A stretch of DNA of 64,000 nt, taken from the NCBI GenBank assembly GCA_907163345.1, contig CAJQUN010000003.1, forward strand, positions 9,776,821-9,840,820, read 5' to 3'. The position numbers and the translations under genes are program-made. The notes beneath the pieces are model-generated. The model was not told the DNA's origin. It did not search any database and saw only the letters and a program-made list of their open reading frames with translations. The DNA comes from Haberlea rhodopensis. Lineage: Eukaryota; Streptophyta; Magnoliopsida; Lamiales; Gesneriaceae. This document shows, one piece after another, positions 23,464 to 34,249 of this stretch (position 1 is the stretch's first letter; each line of letters begins with the position of its first letter).

Positions 23464-26053
23464 ATGGTGAGATGCTGTTTCAGATCTTGTTCTTAGTTCT
23501 TGAAAATAGAAGCAAATAAATGTTTTTTTTTTTTTGGGTTAAAAATTTGTGATTTGATTATCCAATGGTCGTTTTAAAACTGTTCTTATTGTTATCAGGG
23601 AGAATCTCCAGCTTTCTTTGTATATGATCTCCAGGGTAATTTCCCAAATGGTCATCACTTAAATTGGAAGGCCAGTGAAACCGCAGTTACCATTGACGGC
23701 AATAGAACTGTATGTCGCTTGGAATGAATAATGTTCTTGCAATGTGTTGTTTCTTTTATCTCATGAGGTGACAAGTTCTTGGTTTTGAATTTATTGATTT
23801 AGTGTTTCATTGACACGACGAAAAATGGAGCTTCTTCAACAGTTGGAATACGAGTTTTTGATAAATCTACAGGTGAATGGTATGGTGTTTACTATACACT
23901 ATGGTTATTGAAGTTGGTGTTGTATTCTTTCATTTTAGAGAGGGAGGTTTACACAACTATCTTTGCAGGCAGATCCCCACTGTGTTAGGGACAAAACCTG
24001 AGCTGTCTAAGGGTCACTCAACTATTTTTTTAAATGAAGATCGAATCTTGTTTATTAAGGGCACCTCCACCTCCGATGATTGCTTTTGGTTTCTTGAGGT
24101 AATGTAGAAGCATATGTTCTTATTTGTTTATCTTTTTGACGACTAAAGAACTTGCTATCATTAGTAGTATCCAGGGGCGGATTCTGGAAGGGAATTGAGG
24201 GGGCAGAGGGTGGCTGAAGATCTATTTTTTAGAAAAATTACACATAAATTGTTACTTTTTGACTTGACGGTGCACTAGCCCTTTTTGGATCCTTCCTTGG
24301 TAGCTCGAGAGAAGGATGATTGTTCTCTTCATTCACTTTTTGCATATAAATCTATTGTTCGAATCTTATGCATAGTGTGGTTAAGCTCCAAACTTTTGCA
24401 GGTGAATACTCCTTTTGTAAGGGATCAGAAAATGAGACTAGGGACTGAAGTGGTTGCCTGGAGTAAAGGAGTGATTGGCAAAACTGAAAAGCCAATTGTT
24501 ATTAGCGGTCCTTCTGGTGTTGGTAAAGGTACCCTTATTTCCAAATTGATGGAGGAATTCCCATCAATTTTCGGATTCTCTGTAAGCCATACAACTCGTG
24601 CTCCGAGGAGCCATGAGCAGAATGGTGTCCATTACCATTTCACCGAGCGAAGTGTCATGGAGAAAGATATCGAAGATGGAAAATTTCTTGAGTTTGCAGC
24701 TGTCCATGGAAATCTGTATGGGACAAGTATAGAAGCGGTTGAGGTGGTTGCGGACGAAGGAAAGGTATGTAAATTCTTGGTGTATTATTTAACTTCGATA
24801 ATGTGATTCGGTATTCTATAAGAATGCCCAAATCTTGAGTTTTTGTGCTTCGCATACTGTGGTTTCCACCGAAGAACAACATGAGTTCATTTGCAACTCT
24901 TAGTAAAATCAAAGAAAATTTTTTTGAATAAGATTTGATATTATTTCGATTAGCCCTATTATATTACATAGTGAATGTATGTTTTCATGGCTGAATCACG
25001 TAAATTGTGTGTTGTGTTGCATTTCTTTCCCCAATATCTTTCTTCTACTTTAAAACTCAAGAATAATTTCATACATATGGATTTTTTTTATTTCTTTGCA
25101 ACTTAAAGATGGTGTTTTGTGTGATTTCGTGTAGAGATGTATCTTTGATATTGATGTTCAAGGGGCGAGGTCTGTAAGGGCTAGTTCTTTTGAAGCCATT
25201 TTATCTTTATCTCTTCTCCATCATTCGAGGAGCTCGAGAAACGCCTTAGAGCAAGGTGGTCTATATATATAGGCGTTTTGAATAGTCTCTTTGCATGCCT
25301 TTTTACCGATACACTTGTGCAAAAAATGTAACAGGGGGACTGAGACAGAAGATCATATCCAAAAACGACTCCGAAATGCTAAGGCGGAGCTTGAGAAGGG
25401 AAACTCGCCAGGCCTCTTCGACCATATCTTAGTTAATGATAATCTTGAGATGTGTTACGAGAATCTTAAGGTGATTGTTGCATCTTTTTGTGGTATAACC
25501 CCTTCGTGACAAAGGATTTGTTCTTAGATTGTCTATCTTAAATCTTGTAGAAACTTTTGGGCCTCGATAGTGGCATCAAGACCACCAAGAAACCATGTAA
25601 GTTTGTCCCTCTAATAAGTCGTTCGGTTCAAGTTGTTTATTGATATTTGGAGTTTTGCTTTGTTTCAATCCAGTTTCAGAGACCATTCTTGTGCCATTAC
25701 AACACGCAACATCAAAAGCCGAAAACAAGATCCTGATGACTTGTGCTGATCCGGAGCAAGAAAATTCAGCTGTTAGCACGTATGTTTTTATACCTTTTTA
25801 TGTATTGATTTTGAAATTTTACATATAATTTTTCAAAAACTATTTGTTTAGCCCCCAAAAATCCATGGGTGGCATCCTGTAATCCTCAGTCCCTGGATTC
25901 ACCCTTGCCACTCGCATAAGTTGCATAAATTCTGATTCCTGCAGCATTTCTTGTAGGTTGGTGCTGGATTTATCTTCAATCAAAGGTGGGGCGCCTGGTC
26001 GGACAAGGGGTCTGAATATTATTAACGCATTAGAACCATCCAAAATGGCATAA
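23464..26053 (+). CDS. GK: Guanylate kinase (plant cytosolic type) with one frameshift
   Basis: Catalyses ATP + GMP to ADP + GDP. Ten coding exons: 23464-23466 (ATG only), 23599-23709, 23803-23879, 23969-24098, 24402-24764, 25135-25255, 25335-25470, 25551-25596, 25674-25779 and 25957-26053. About 396 residues, the length of plant AGK1/AGK2-type proteins. An N-terminal extension (GESPAFFVYDLQGNF to DDCFWFLE, about residues 2-107) precedes the kinase. The P-loop GPSGVGKGT is near residue 143; GMP-binding text is SHTTRAPR and VHYHF; the core includes DIDVQGARSVR and RLRNAKAELEKG. The C-terminal tail has LDLSSIKGGAPGRTRGL. Exon 25135-25255 is one base short: at the T run 25199-25202 the frame slips between FEAI and the following EELEKRLRAR-like text. 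All other exons join cleanly, so this is either a recent mutation or an assembly error. Confidence 0.93.
24165..24320. repeat. Transposon remnant in guanylate kinase intron 4
   Basis: 'caggggcggattctgga' followed by G-rich text, 'attacacataaattgtt' and 'gtgcactagccc' resembles the common plant repeat that starts CAGTGGCGGA and ends in its complement. Only one end is clear, so assignment is tentative. Confidence 0.35.
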
Positions 26054-26640
26054 ACGGTGCCATAACTTATGAACTTACGAATTTTCCTTCCTAAATCTTT
26101 TTAATCCATTGTTTTATGCCATTTACTCGGCTCGAAAATGATTGAAATTTCAAGACTGAAGGCTCAGGGTGGCAATACAATTTGAGGGTATAGATTCTAT
26201 CTGGAGAGATTCTTGAGAAAGTTGCTGTAGTGTAGGTTGGTTGTCGGAGATAACATGTTATTCCTAGTTGTTAGATGGATATTGATTACCCTCTATTGGG
26301 ATATGATAAATTGCAGAAATTTCATTTGCATTTTCTCAACTTGTTAATTTAATCCATCAAGGGAAATCCGGCTTTGGTGATCAAAATATGCTCATTCATC
26401 ACAGTGAAAGGAAACATGCTTAGATATAAAATCCCACGTCAGCAAATTTAACCTCACCACTTTCGACATGATATCAGACCAGAACATTGCTGCCATGTGC
26501 ATTCATGAATAGAGAGAAAAGGAAGAAAGGACCAGCTTTTGAAATGAAACCAGTCATCCACACCATGGATATGATTTAACGTTTATATTTTTGTGTTGAG
26601 GGCATTGAAATCGTTAGTTCCAAAAGCTTGAACTTACAGG
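26054..26640. other. 3' flank of guanylate kinase, no gene seen
   Basis: The probable 3' UTR and spacer. A minus-strand ORF at 25840-26043 is the complement of the last guanylate kinase exon and is not a gene. Confidence 0.5.
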
Positions 26641-27290
26641 AGACTGTAAGGTGTACGTTCCGCTTTCAATCCCGATTGATACCTGCAAATCTGCAATCAA
26701 GAAACAAAGCACTCAAAGTATATAATTCAATATAAATCAATAAACTGAAATGCAAACAAGAGTTAAGGAATTAGGGCTCAGGTCGAGCTGGGTATCCAAT
26801 CAACGTCGTCACCGGGGAACCAAGGTATCGTATCCAACAGATGGAGACACACACTGCCCGAGAGCACTGCCCGAAGTCCACTGCCCGAGCACTGCCCAAA
26901 GATCTGCCCGAGAGCACAGCCGCGCACACAGCCACAAAAGCACCAAGCTTTTCACACGGCCAGCGACGGAAACCACCCAACGACCGGAGCACAAAGCCAC
27001 GGCCAACCACCACTGGAACAGGAACACGAAGGGAAGGGGTAGGCGAAAATTACACAGAGTAATTATCGGGTTTCAGTTGTATTACCTCATCATGAACCAT
27101 ACCATACATAAAGGCACCGAGGGAGACGAAGATGAGGGTGCAATTTCCAAAGAATTGAACCAGCTGAAGAGGCGCGCGGAGGAAGCTTCTGGAGAAGGTG
27201 GGAGACGAATGGGGTGAGGGGCTGAGATGGTAGTGGGGGCTCGGTTAAGGGTAATAAGGAGAAGGGCCAAAGCCCATCAGACAAATAAAG
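26640..27290 (-). other. Possible small minus-strand transcribed locus, unrecognised
   Basis: On the minus strand a GC-richer, Pro/Ser-rich ORF begins with ATG at 27270 (62 codons, MALLLITLNRAPTTIS). An alternative frame over 27190-27085 encodes a hydrophobic stretch (CTLIFVSLGAFMYGMVH) that could be a membrane segment. It ends at a donor-like GAG|GTAATA near 27080. A neat 45-bp exon-like block with AG and GT borders lies at 26642-26686. These could be exons of a small gene, but no frame links them with a start codon and I recognise no family. The interval 26760-27050 has repeated 'ctgcccgag' phrases, possibly TE-derived. Confidence 0.25.
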
Positions 27291-27349
27291 TGGTAATGGG
27301 CCAAAACCCAACAGAGACGACATAATTATGTCTTTTAACACGTCTCCGT

Positions 27350-27708
27350 ATGTATAAGTTGGAAACCAAGAAATATTTACTCAAAATCAATGTCTTAGCA
27401 TTCAAACAAAGTCCGAGAGTTTTCTCATCTCAAATCGCAGAATTATTAGTGGTTCGTGAAGTAATTCTGATATCACAACTTCATGAATGGAACAAATGTA
27501 TTATCAAAACAGATGCTGTCAATATCATTATGGCCATCAACCAATCTAGTTCATGGCCCTCTGAATGTTCAATCATTTTACTTATACGTCACTTTTGTAG
27601 TCATGGAGCGGAGTTTAGTTTTCAGTATTGTCGCAGATCGGCTAACACAATGGTTCATAAGCTTGCATCTCATCTAGTTACTTATTGTTATTGCCTAATA
27701 GTTTTGAC

Positions 27709-27720
<12 letters not shown>
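27350..27720 (+). pseudogene. RNase H-like domain fragment of a LINE
   Basis: The 135-codon ORF has the plant RVT_3/RNase H-like pattern: SSQIAELLVVREVILISQ, then IIKTDAVNIIMAIN, then FSFQYCRRSANTMVHKLA. These correspond to the family's AE-(ALR), (E)SD and R-N-AH-LA blocks. No reverse transcriptase lies upstream, so it is an isolated C-terminal remnant. It ends abruptly in an AT microsatellite next to a Helitron-like terminus. Confidence 0.8.
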
Positions 27721-27739
<19 letters not shown>

Positions 27740-27753
27740 CATATATATATATA
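27708..27753. repeat. (TA)n microsatellite with three AC interruptions
   Basis: Alternating 'atatatat' interrupted by 'acat' at three places, directly abutting the Helitron-like end at 27754. Confidence 0.9.
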
Positions 27754-29051
27754 CTAGTTAATTTGGCACCACGCAAGGCGCGGTGCCAATTAGCTTATAA
27801 TCTGGTATATATGTCCAACAAAGGGTAGACACAAGTTCAATAGACATTTCAAGAGAATAAAAGGATGGTTCATACACATTGAATATACATAATCATACAT
27901 ATATAACAATAAATACGTTGTACTAAACAAAAGTCATTCTCAACAGTGCACCATAGCAAAAGTCAACATAGTATATCCTAGTATGTCCCAATAGACCCTT
28001 AAATAAAAGTCATCTACAAAAGTGCATTATAGTAGTAGATGACATCGGATATCATAATGCATATATGTGTTCGGTGTCTCATAGTAGGAGCGAGCATCGC
28101 ATAATATAGTTTATGTTTATTATTGTAGTTGCATTGTTATATTAGGATATTGCTATACTTGTTATGGCCTCATTATTATTGAATCATCATACTTTTATAA
28201 TTATTTATATACTTTCTCACAAATAATGAATGTAAATGTGACAACCCAAAACATTATCAAATAAGTAATATATAATAATCAACATTTAATATTTTCTAAT
28301 TTTTTTGATAATCTCCTTATACATGAAGGAAAAATTTGATGCCAAACATCAGAACTAAGGTAATCGAGAACAAGCACATATTAGCAATGGTCGTAGGTAA
28401 ACCAAAAATCAAATACAAACAAGCAAAACTGACGACCTGTAATCTACCAAAAATCCATCATGCCAAATATTTTATAAATAATTATTATTAAAATTTGCCA
28501 CAACGATATCCTATTTTGAACTCCCTGTTTTTTTAAAATCAATTCATACTTGAAAAAATCAACAAGTTTTTTTCTAAAAAAAAAAAAGAAAACATTTTGA
28601 ATTTTAAAAATTGAAATAACGATGCACAGTTGGGTCAAGTGTCAAATCAAATCCATCATGCCAAATATTTTATATATAGTTATTATTAAAATTTGCTACA
28701 ACGATATCCTATTTTGAACTCACTGTTTTCTCTAAAATCAATTCATATTTAACAAAAATCAACAAGTTTTTATTCTTAAAAAAAAAAGAAAACATTTTGA
28801 ATTTTAAAAATTGAGACGAGGATGCACAGTTGGGTCAAGGGTCAAATCTTTCCAAACAAATCAGTACTCATACAAAAAAAATAATAAATAACCAAATAAA
28901 AGAAAATAAGATTGACATTTATTGTTCATGGGAACAATATCCGATTATAAAAAATAATAAATAATAAATAACAAAAACAAAAGAAAAACAAAAGAAATAA
29001 GAAATAAATTTTTTTTTTTTAAAAAGAAGAATACGTCTAATATATATATGA
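27754..29051 (-). mobile_element. Candidate non-autonomous Helitron, minus strand
   Basis: On the minus strand the left edge reads as a 12-bp-arm hairpin (27763-27789, arms TTGGCACCGCGC and GCGTGGTGCCAA, one mismatch, 3-base loop), then five bases, then CTAG followed by T. This is the canonical Helitron 3' end. A matching start, A|TCATATATATATTAG, occurs at 29051 reading leftward, giving 1298 bp. There is no RepHel coding sequence. The 3' end is strong; the 5' end is a guess in AT-rich DNA. Confidence 0.5.
28455..28850. repeat. 198-bp tandem duplication inside the Helitron candidate
   Basis: Unit 1 (28455-28652) and unit 2 (28653-about 28850) both begin 'ccatcatgccaaatatttta' and end 'cagttgggtcaag.gtcaaat'. 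They differ at about a tenth of positions and in poly-A length. Confidence 0.93.
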
Positions 29052-29372
29052 TCAAAAATAAAAGAAAAACAAAAGAAAAAACAAAAGAAATAAAAAATTA
29101 AAAAAAAAAAAAATTTTTTAAAAAAGGACGAAAGTTACTGTTCATTGAAACAGTAAATTTAAGTCGCTTATATATATGGTCTAATATGTCACTAATGCCA
29201 CCCACTATTAACTGAAGAAATAAATTTTTTTTTAAGTCGAGGTTTTCAATTTGTAATACTCAAACTCTGACATCATATTGAAATCACTTGTTTCAAAAGT
29301 TCGAGTTCATGGAAAGGGACAGAATCAATAGCTTTTATACTAAAGAGTGATTATATATCCAGAAATTTGTAT
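28860..29372. other. A-rich low-complexity DNA
   Basis: Repeated 'aaaagaaaaacaaaag' and 'aataaataa' runs to about 29130, then spacer up to the hAT target site. No gene is seen. Confidence 0.6.
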
Positions 29373-29550
29373 CTTAAAATTAGGGCTGCTTACCGGGCCG
29401 GGTCAAATCGGACCCGGCCTGGATTCGGACCGTTAAGGGGATGTTGTGTTGTGTATTGTTTCATAACAATTCTTGTAACGAAAATTACTTCACTCTCATA
29501 TTTTTCTCTCAATTGTGATATTTACAATTTACTTATAGTCTTATATCATA

Positions 29551-31787
29551 ATGGCATCTTCATCTAGCAGTGGTGCTGGTCGTAGCCGGGGTCGTAGTCG
29601 GGGTCTCGTTCCGGGTCGTCTATCACTGAGTTCATCTTCTGCAATGAATTTGCCTGTGCCAATTCCTGAGTTAAATGAAAGTTATGATTTTTTTGCTGAC
29701 CTCGATGTTGGTGGTTCTTCTATGAATGTCGAACCACAACAACCCCAACAACCTGCCGAACCTGTTGCTGCCCAAGCCCAAGAAAGACAACATGTGGAGT
29801 CATCCAGAGCAACTACAGTAGCAAGTAGACTACCTACTCGTGCCAAAAGAAGTAAGATATGGGATCACTTTGAACTCGGTCAAAAAGAAGGTACTAATGA
29901 ATCTGTTGCAATATGTAAATTATGTAAGATCCAGTATTCATATAAAGCCGGTGGTTCCAGTGGAGGCACCGGAACATTTAAAAAACACTTAGTAAAAAAA
30001 CATAATTTTGATGAGACAACATTACAACCATTAAGTCGAGAAGCAACACAAGCACAAATTAAAGTTCTTACTGGCACGAATTTTATTTTAACTGCTGAAA
30101 TTAATCGTAGGTCACTTGTTAGATATGTGATCAGATGTGAACTACCTTTTATATAAGCTGAACGTGCTGGTTTTATTGAATTTGCTTCGTCTATACAACC
30201 CATGTTTAAACATATATCCAGGCACACACTAAAAAGAAATTGTATGGACGTATTTGTTGAATATAGAAATACATTGTTTCAACATCTTTCTAGTTTGCCT
30301 TGTAGGGTTAGTTTAACAACTGATATTTGGACAAATGTAAATTCTGATTCATATCTTGTTGTCACTTGTCATTGGATTGATGATAATTGGTGTATGCAAA
30401 AAAGGATTTTGTCTTTAGATGAGTAGATTATGCACATACTGGTTATGTAATTGCTAAATATGTATTCAACACTTGTAGACATTATGGAATTCAGGATAAG
30501 GTATTTTCAATCACATTAGACAATGCTGCGAATAACAATGCTGCGATGCGTGATTTAAAGACCTATCTTAAACCAATGCTTGATGGTATTTTTTTTCATG
30601 TTAGATGTGCATGTCATGTGATTAATTTGGCTGTTAAAGTTGGTTATGAGGACAATCACTCAGCATGTATTGACAAAATGAAATACTGCGCTAAATGGTT
30701 ACGCACGAGCCGTGTTAAGCGTGATTGGAAACAATTATGTTTATCTAATGGTTTAAAGCATCTTCTTTTTCCATCACCAATAGAAACTAGGTGGAATTCG
30801 TTGTACAATTTGTTGAATGCTATGTTACCTTACAAAGATATTTTAACTCCATTTTATAATTCATATCAAATGCCTGATAGCGATGAAAGTATTTATTTGA
30901 CTGATGAGGATTGGGAATTTGTTGAAAATTGTGTATCATTGTTAGGTACTTTCAAAGAAGCGACGGAACGTTTCTCTGGTGTTACTTATCCAACTTTCGT
31001 TTATTTTCTTCCTTTAGTATTTAACATGTTTGATAAATTTATAGAATTTAGAGATGACTATGACTTGCATGCTTTTGTTAATGCAATGGAAACTAAATTT
31101 ATAAAGTATTGGGAACAAATCCCACCCGTGCACTGCATCGCAACATTGCTAGATCCTAATCAATGTTTATCTTCATTTGAGATATTTTTTGAATATTATG
31201 CTAAAAATTTTTGGGGAAGGTTGTTGACGATCAAAAGACGTCTACAATGCAATCTCTCCAAAATATGTTTCAATTGTATTATAATCAACAGGCAAGTGAA
31301 TCATCGCAACAAAGGCCTGTTGAAGAACAACCACAAGCTCAATCTAAAGGTGGGGGCATCAATTTGCTTAGATTGCTGGGCAGGAAAAAAACTTAAGGGA
31401 AAAGGACCTTCTACTAGCACGTCGACTGAGTTGCAAATTTATCTGAATTATCAATTTCTAACCGAAGACAACTTCGACGTCTTACAATGGTGGAAGTCCA
31501 ATGCAGCACAATTCCCTATCTTAGCCAAAATGGCTAGAGACGTGTATGCTGTACAAGCTTCAAGCGTCGCTTCTGAATCGGCATTCTCAACATGCGGCCG
31601 TATTATTGGAGACTACAGAAGTAGTCTATCAGCTGATTCGTTATGCATGCTCACGTTACTTAAAGATTGGTTTGAAGCAGAATGCAAAAATAGAAGAGAT
31701 GGGACGGTTGACGAATTCGTAAATCATTATGACGAGCAAGAAGAAGAGATAGCCAAAACAATACTTATCAATTATGAAGACTGCTAA
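29551..31787 (+). pseudogene. hAT transposase (zf-BED, RICESLEEPER-like), disrupted
   Basis: The predicted start at 29551 opens MASSSSSGAGRSRGRSRGL. A BED zinc finger spans about residues 95-155 (WDHF, CKLC, then HLVKKH, a C2H2 pattern). The RNase H-like catalytic body follows (TTDIWTNVNSDSYLVVTCHW, then VRCACHVINLAVKVGY). The C-terminal hAT dimerisation domain is at about 31460-31690 (DNFDVLQWWKSNA to LLKDWFEAE). Four lesions separate it from an open frame: a TAA at 30154 where element A has a Gln codon, a one-base deletion at about 30424, a one-base deletion in the T run near 31206, and a compensating extra A near 31385. The last two leave about 60 residues in the wrong frame. All four are small, so loss of function is recent. 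Confidence 0.92.
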
Positions 31788-31910
31788 GTACTAAATTGTA
31801 ATATTTTTTTATTTAGATTTTCAATTGTCATGTCTTTACAATTATTTGTATGCTATAAGTATTTAAACACATAGACATGTTTAAATAACCCATAAAAAAA
31901 AAATTCCGAG

Positions 31911-32006
31911 AGGCGTAACTACGCCTCCTAAGTGGCGTAGTTACGCCTCTTAAAAAAAAAGCCGTAGCTTAGGCGTAGCTACGCCTGAATGGGGCGTCTT
32001 TACGCC
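31911..32006. repeat. Four subterminal GGCGTA..TACGCC palindromes in hAT element B
   Basis: Palindromes at 31911-31926 (aggcgtaactacgcct), 31934-31947, 31971-31986 (aggcgtagctacgcct, perfect) and 31993-32006. They lie between the transposase stop and the 3' terminal repeat. Plausible transposase-binding or transcript-folding sites; function is inferred. Confidence 0.9.
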
Positions 32007-32192
32007 TCATTTAAAAAAAAAAATACGAAAATCCGATAAGGATCCGAACCAAACCGGAACCGGTTGGAACCGGAACCGGTTCGATCTGGTTCCTTAACGG
32101 ACCGGACCGGTTCCGCCCATAACGGGTCCGGAACCGACCGGTTCCGGATCGGACCGGACCGGTTCCAACTTGTAAGCAGCCCTACTTAAAAT

Positions 32193-33112
32193 TCAAGGGA
32201 ATAATCAGGTTGAATTGTAAAATCTACTACATAGTTTTCAGGTTGTATTTCTTGTACAATTATATCGGTATAATTTTAATGATATGGTGTTATAGGTCTT
32301 AGCCAGTTGTCGAGAATGACAAGTGGAAGAAGTCGTACTCGACAACTTGCAAAATAAGAATAAGAAACGAAATTTGAATTCAAAGGTCGTTCAATGGTTA
32401 TTGGATTGACACTTGCTGTGTATGTAATATCCCCACTGTAACATGTCATTAACCGATTGATAGGGATAACTTGTGGAGGTCCATGAATTTAATGTATATA
32501 TTTAATATTTCAACACTCCGACCCCCTCCCCACATTTTGGATCTGATATAAATTTCAAGAAGTGATCCCCGATTTCCTGTTATTATCAATCGTTTTATTA
32601 ATATTTAAAAAAAAAATCAAATTAGAATTAATGAGGTAACTTAATTTCTGGGTTGATTTTATTTTTATAATATATTATATAAGAATTTAATTTTAAATCA
32701 ATATTTGAAATTAGGTTTCGATTAACTATGTATCCGGCTTGCTTTTATACACGTGTGGGGAAAAACTTCTATGATTAAATAATAAATTAAAGAATTGAAA
32801 TTTAAATATTTTAATTAATTCGTTTATTAAAACTCTGTAATAGTAATATATTTGGTAATAAATGTTCTAGGATACCCTGTGTAAAATCCACATTCAAATT
32901 CACAAGAGGTACAACCAAGAGTACAAGAGATTTAATTAAGAAATTTTAAATTTTGCATCTAATTTTTGAGAAGAATTAATTTTACTATGTCAAATATATC
33001 AAAATGTCTCAAAATCCAAAAAAAAATCAAAAAAACATACATATCAGTAATTGACTTCTATTTTATTTATTTTATGCTACTTCTGTTTATTTTATATAGT
33101 GAAAGTGATAAT
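32193..33112. other. AT-rich intergenic DNA, no gene seen
   Basis: No coding signature. Ends at the target duplication GTGATAAT (33105-33112) of the LINE fragment. Confidence 0.5.
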
Positions 33113-33385
33113 CATGGACATCCTAGACAACATGGTTTGAGGAGATTTGAGTTGGCTCTGGTGGTCCGTGCTCACTTCAGATCTCAGTCTTGTGATTCAG
33201 TTCCGACTTACTCTACCAATAGGCAAATCAGTATGCTTTGTATTAGGTTTGTCTTAGTATTTGTACACGTTTGATAATTGTTTTGTCAGTGTTTTATCGG
33301 TTGATTTGTCGTGTCTTGTGAGCTTCGATTAATTCGTTATACATGTTGATCTATTAATATAATTCTTGTTTACGGGGAAAAAAAA
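33113..33385 (+). mobile_element. 5'-truncated LINE 3' end
   Basis: About 273 bp of T/G-rich 3' UTR-like sequence ending in 'tgatctattaatataattc' and a short A run. It is flanked by a direct repeat GTGATAAT (33105-33112 and 33386-33393, extendable to AAAGTGATAAT). This matches target-primed insertion of a 5'-truncated L1-like element. No coding domain remains. Confidence 0.65.
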
Positions 33386-33690
33386 GTGATAATAACGGTC
33401 AATATACGGCTCCGGCCATAATTTGTCCGGATAAGTTGAAACAAATCACAAGCTGTTAAGAGTGTTGTGTCCGGCCCACATCGGTCGGCACCAGCATTTT
33501 TTAAGAACTGAGCCCACCAATTGCCAATTTCCAATACTTTTTCAAAATGAGAGAAATTTAATTTTTTTGAAGAATACTTTTTCAAATTATTATTTCACAC
33601 ACACACTATATATATTTTGATGTGGTGGAGACTCTAATCATATCGAAAAAATCAGTTTGGTCTAATGCTTACGAACCTATTAAGAAAACG

Positions 33691-34245
33691 TGTCACCTCA
33701 GCTCAGGTCACATCGACCCACTCGGTCAATACATGCGTAAATCACTGAGATAATCTAGCACTCGATCAAAGCCACGATATGACAAGTATGAATGTCCCGA
33801 GAAGAACGACATGTATTAGTGCTAGGCGACAATTACGGCAAGACAAAGGCACATCGTGTGCAGATCAGGTTAATGTCAGACGATAATTATGGAAGGACGT
33901 GCACAGATTATGAGCAGATCATAGTCCGAGATTCATGGTCAATATTCAGGAAAATTCCCCTATAAATACTAGTATTCAGCAATAGACAAAGTCAATTGGA
34001 TTGCTTCAAAAAAAACTAATATACATACACACCAGGTTCTTCATATATTTTAACGCATGATCTATTAAATTTATTTGATTGTCGAACCATTTATTTTCTG
34101 AGCACTAACTTGATGGTCAGAATAGCCACGTCGAGCAACCACCTCGACGCTAATCTAACCATTTTGTTCTCAGGATTTTTCACTTCGGGAGGTTCTGATC
34201 GGACGAGAAGAATTGTTGCTCAACCTCGTGATCTAGAATCTTACA
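33691..34245 (+). mobile_element. Solo LTR, Gypsy-like
   Basis: Starts TGTCACCTCAGC. It has a TATA/start region 'cccctataaatactag' near 33960 and a characteristic Gypsy U5 ending ('gagcactaacttgatgg', then 'cgtcgagcaaccacc', then 'ttgttctcaggatttttc'). No internal domain or target duplication was found; the right end is approximate. Confidence 0.5.
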
Positions 34246-34249
34246 AGGA

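Larger units (their letters stand above)
29381..32184 (+). mobile_element. hAT element B, structurally complete (2804 bp)
   Basis: Terminal inverted repeats of 13 bp, TAGGGCTGCTTAC at 29381 and its perfect complement GTAAGCAGCCCTA ending at 32184, are flanked by a perfect 8-bp target duplication CTTAAAAT (29373-29380 and 32185-32192). Both subterminal regions are GC-rich, with repeated CCGGAACCGGTT-type text on the 3' side. It encodes a BED-finger hAT transposase. Perfect termini and target duplication point to a relatively recent insertion, although the transposase has several lesions. Confidence 0.95.

Noticed and set aside
25840..26043. Minus-strand ORF of 67 codons ending MPPMDFWGLNK, at first taken as the last exon of a convergent gene
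   Set aside because: The plus strand of the same interval encodes LDLSSIKGGAPGRTRGL, the conserved guanylate kinase C-terminus, with a good acceptor and in-phase junction. The minus ORF is its shadow.
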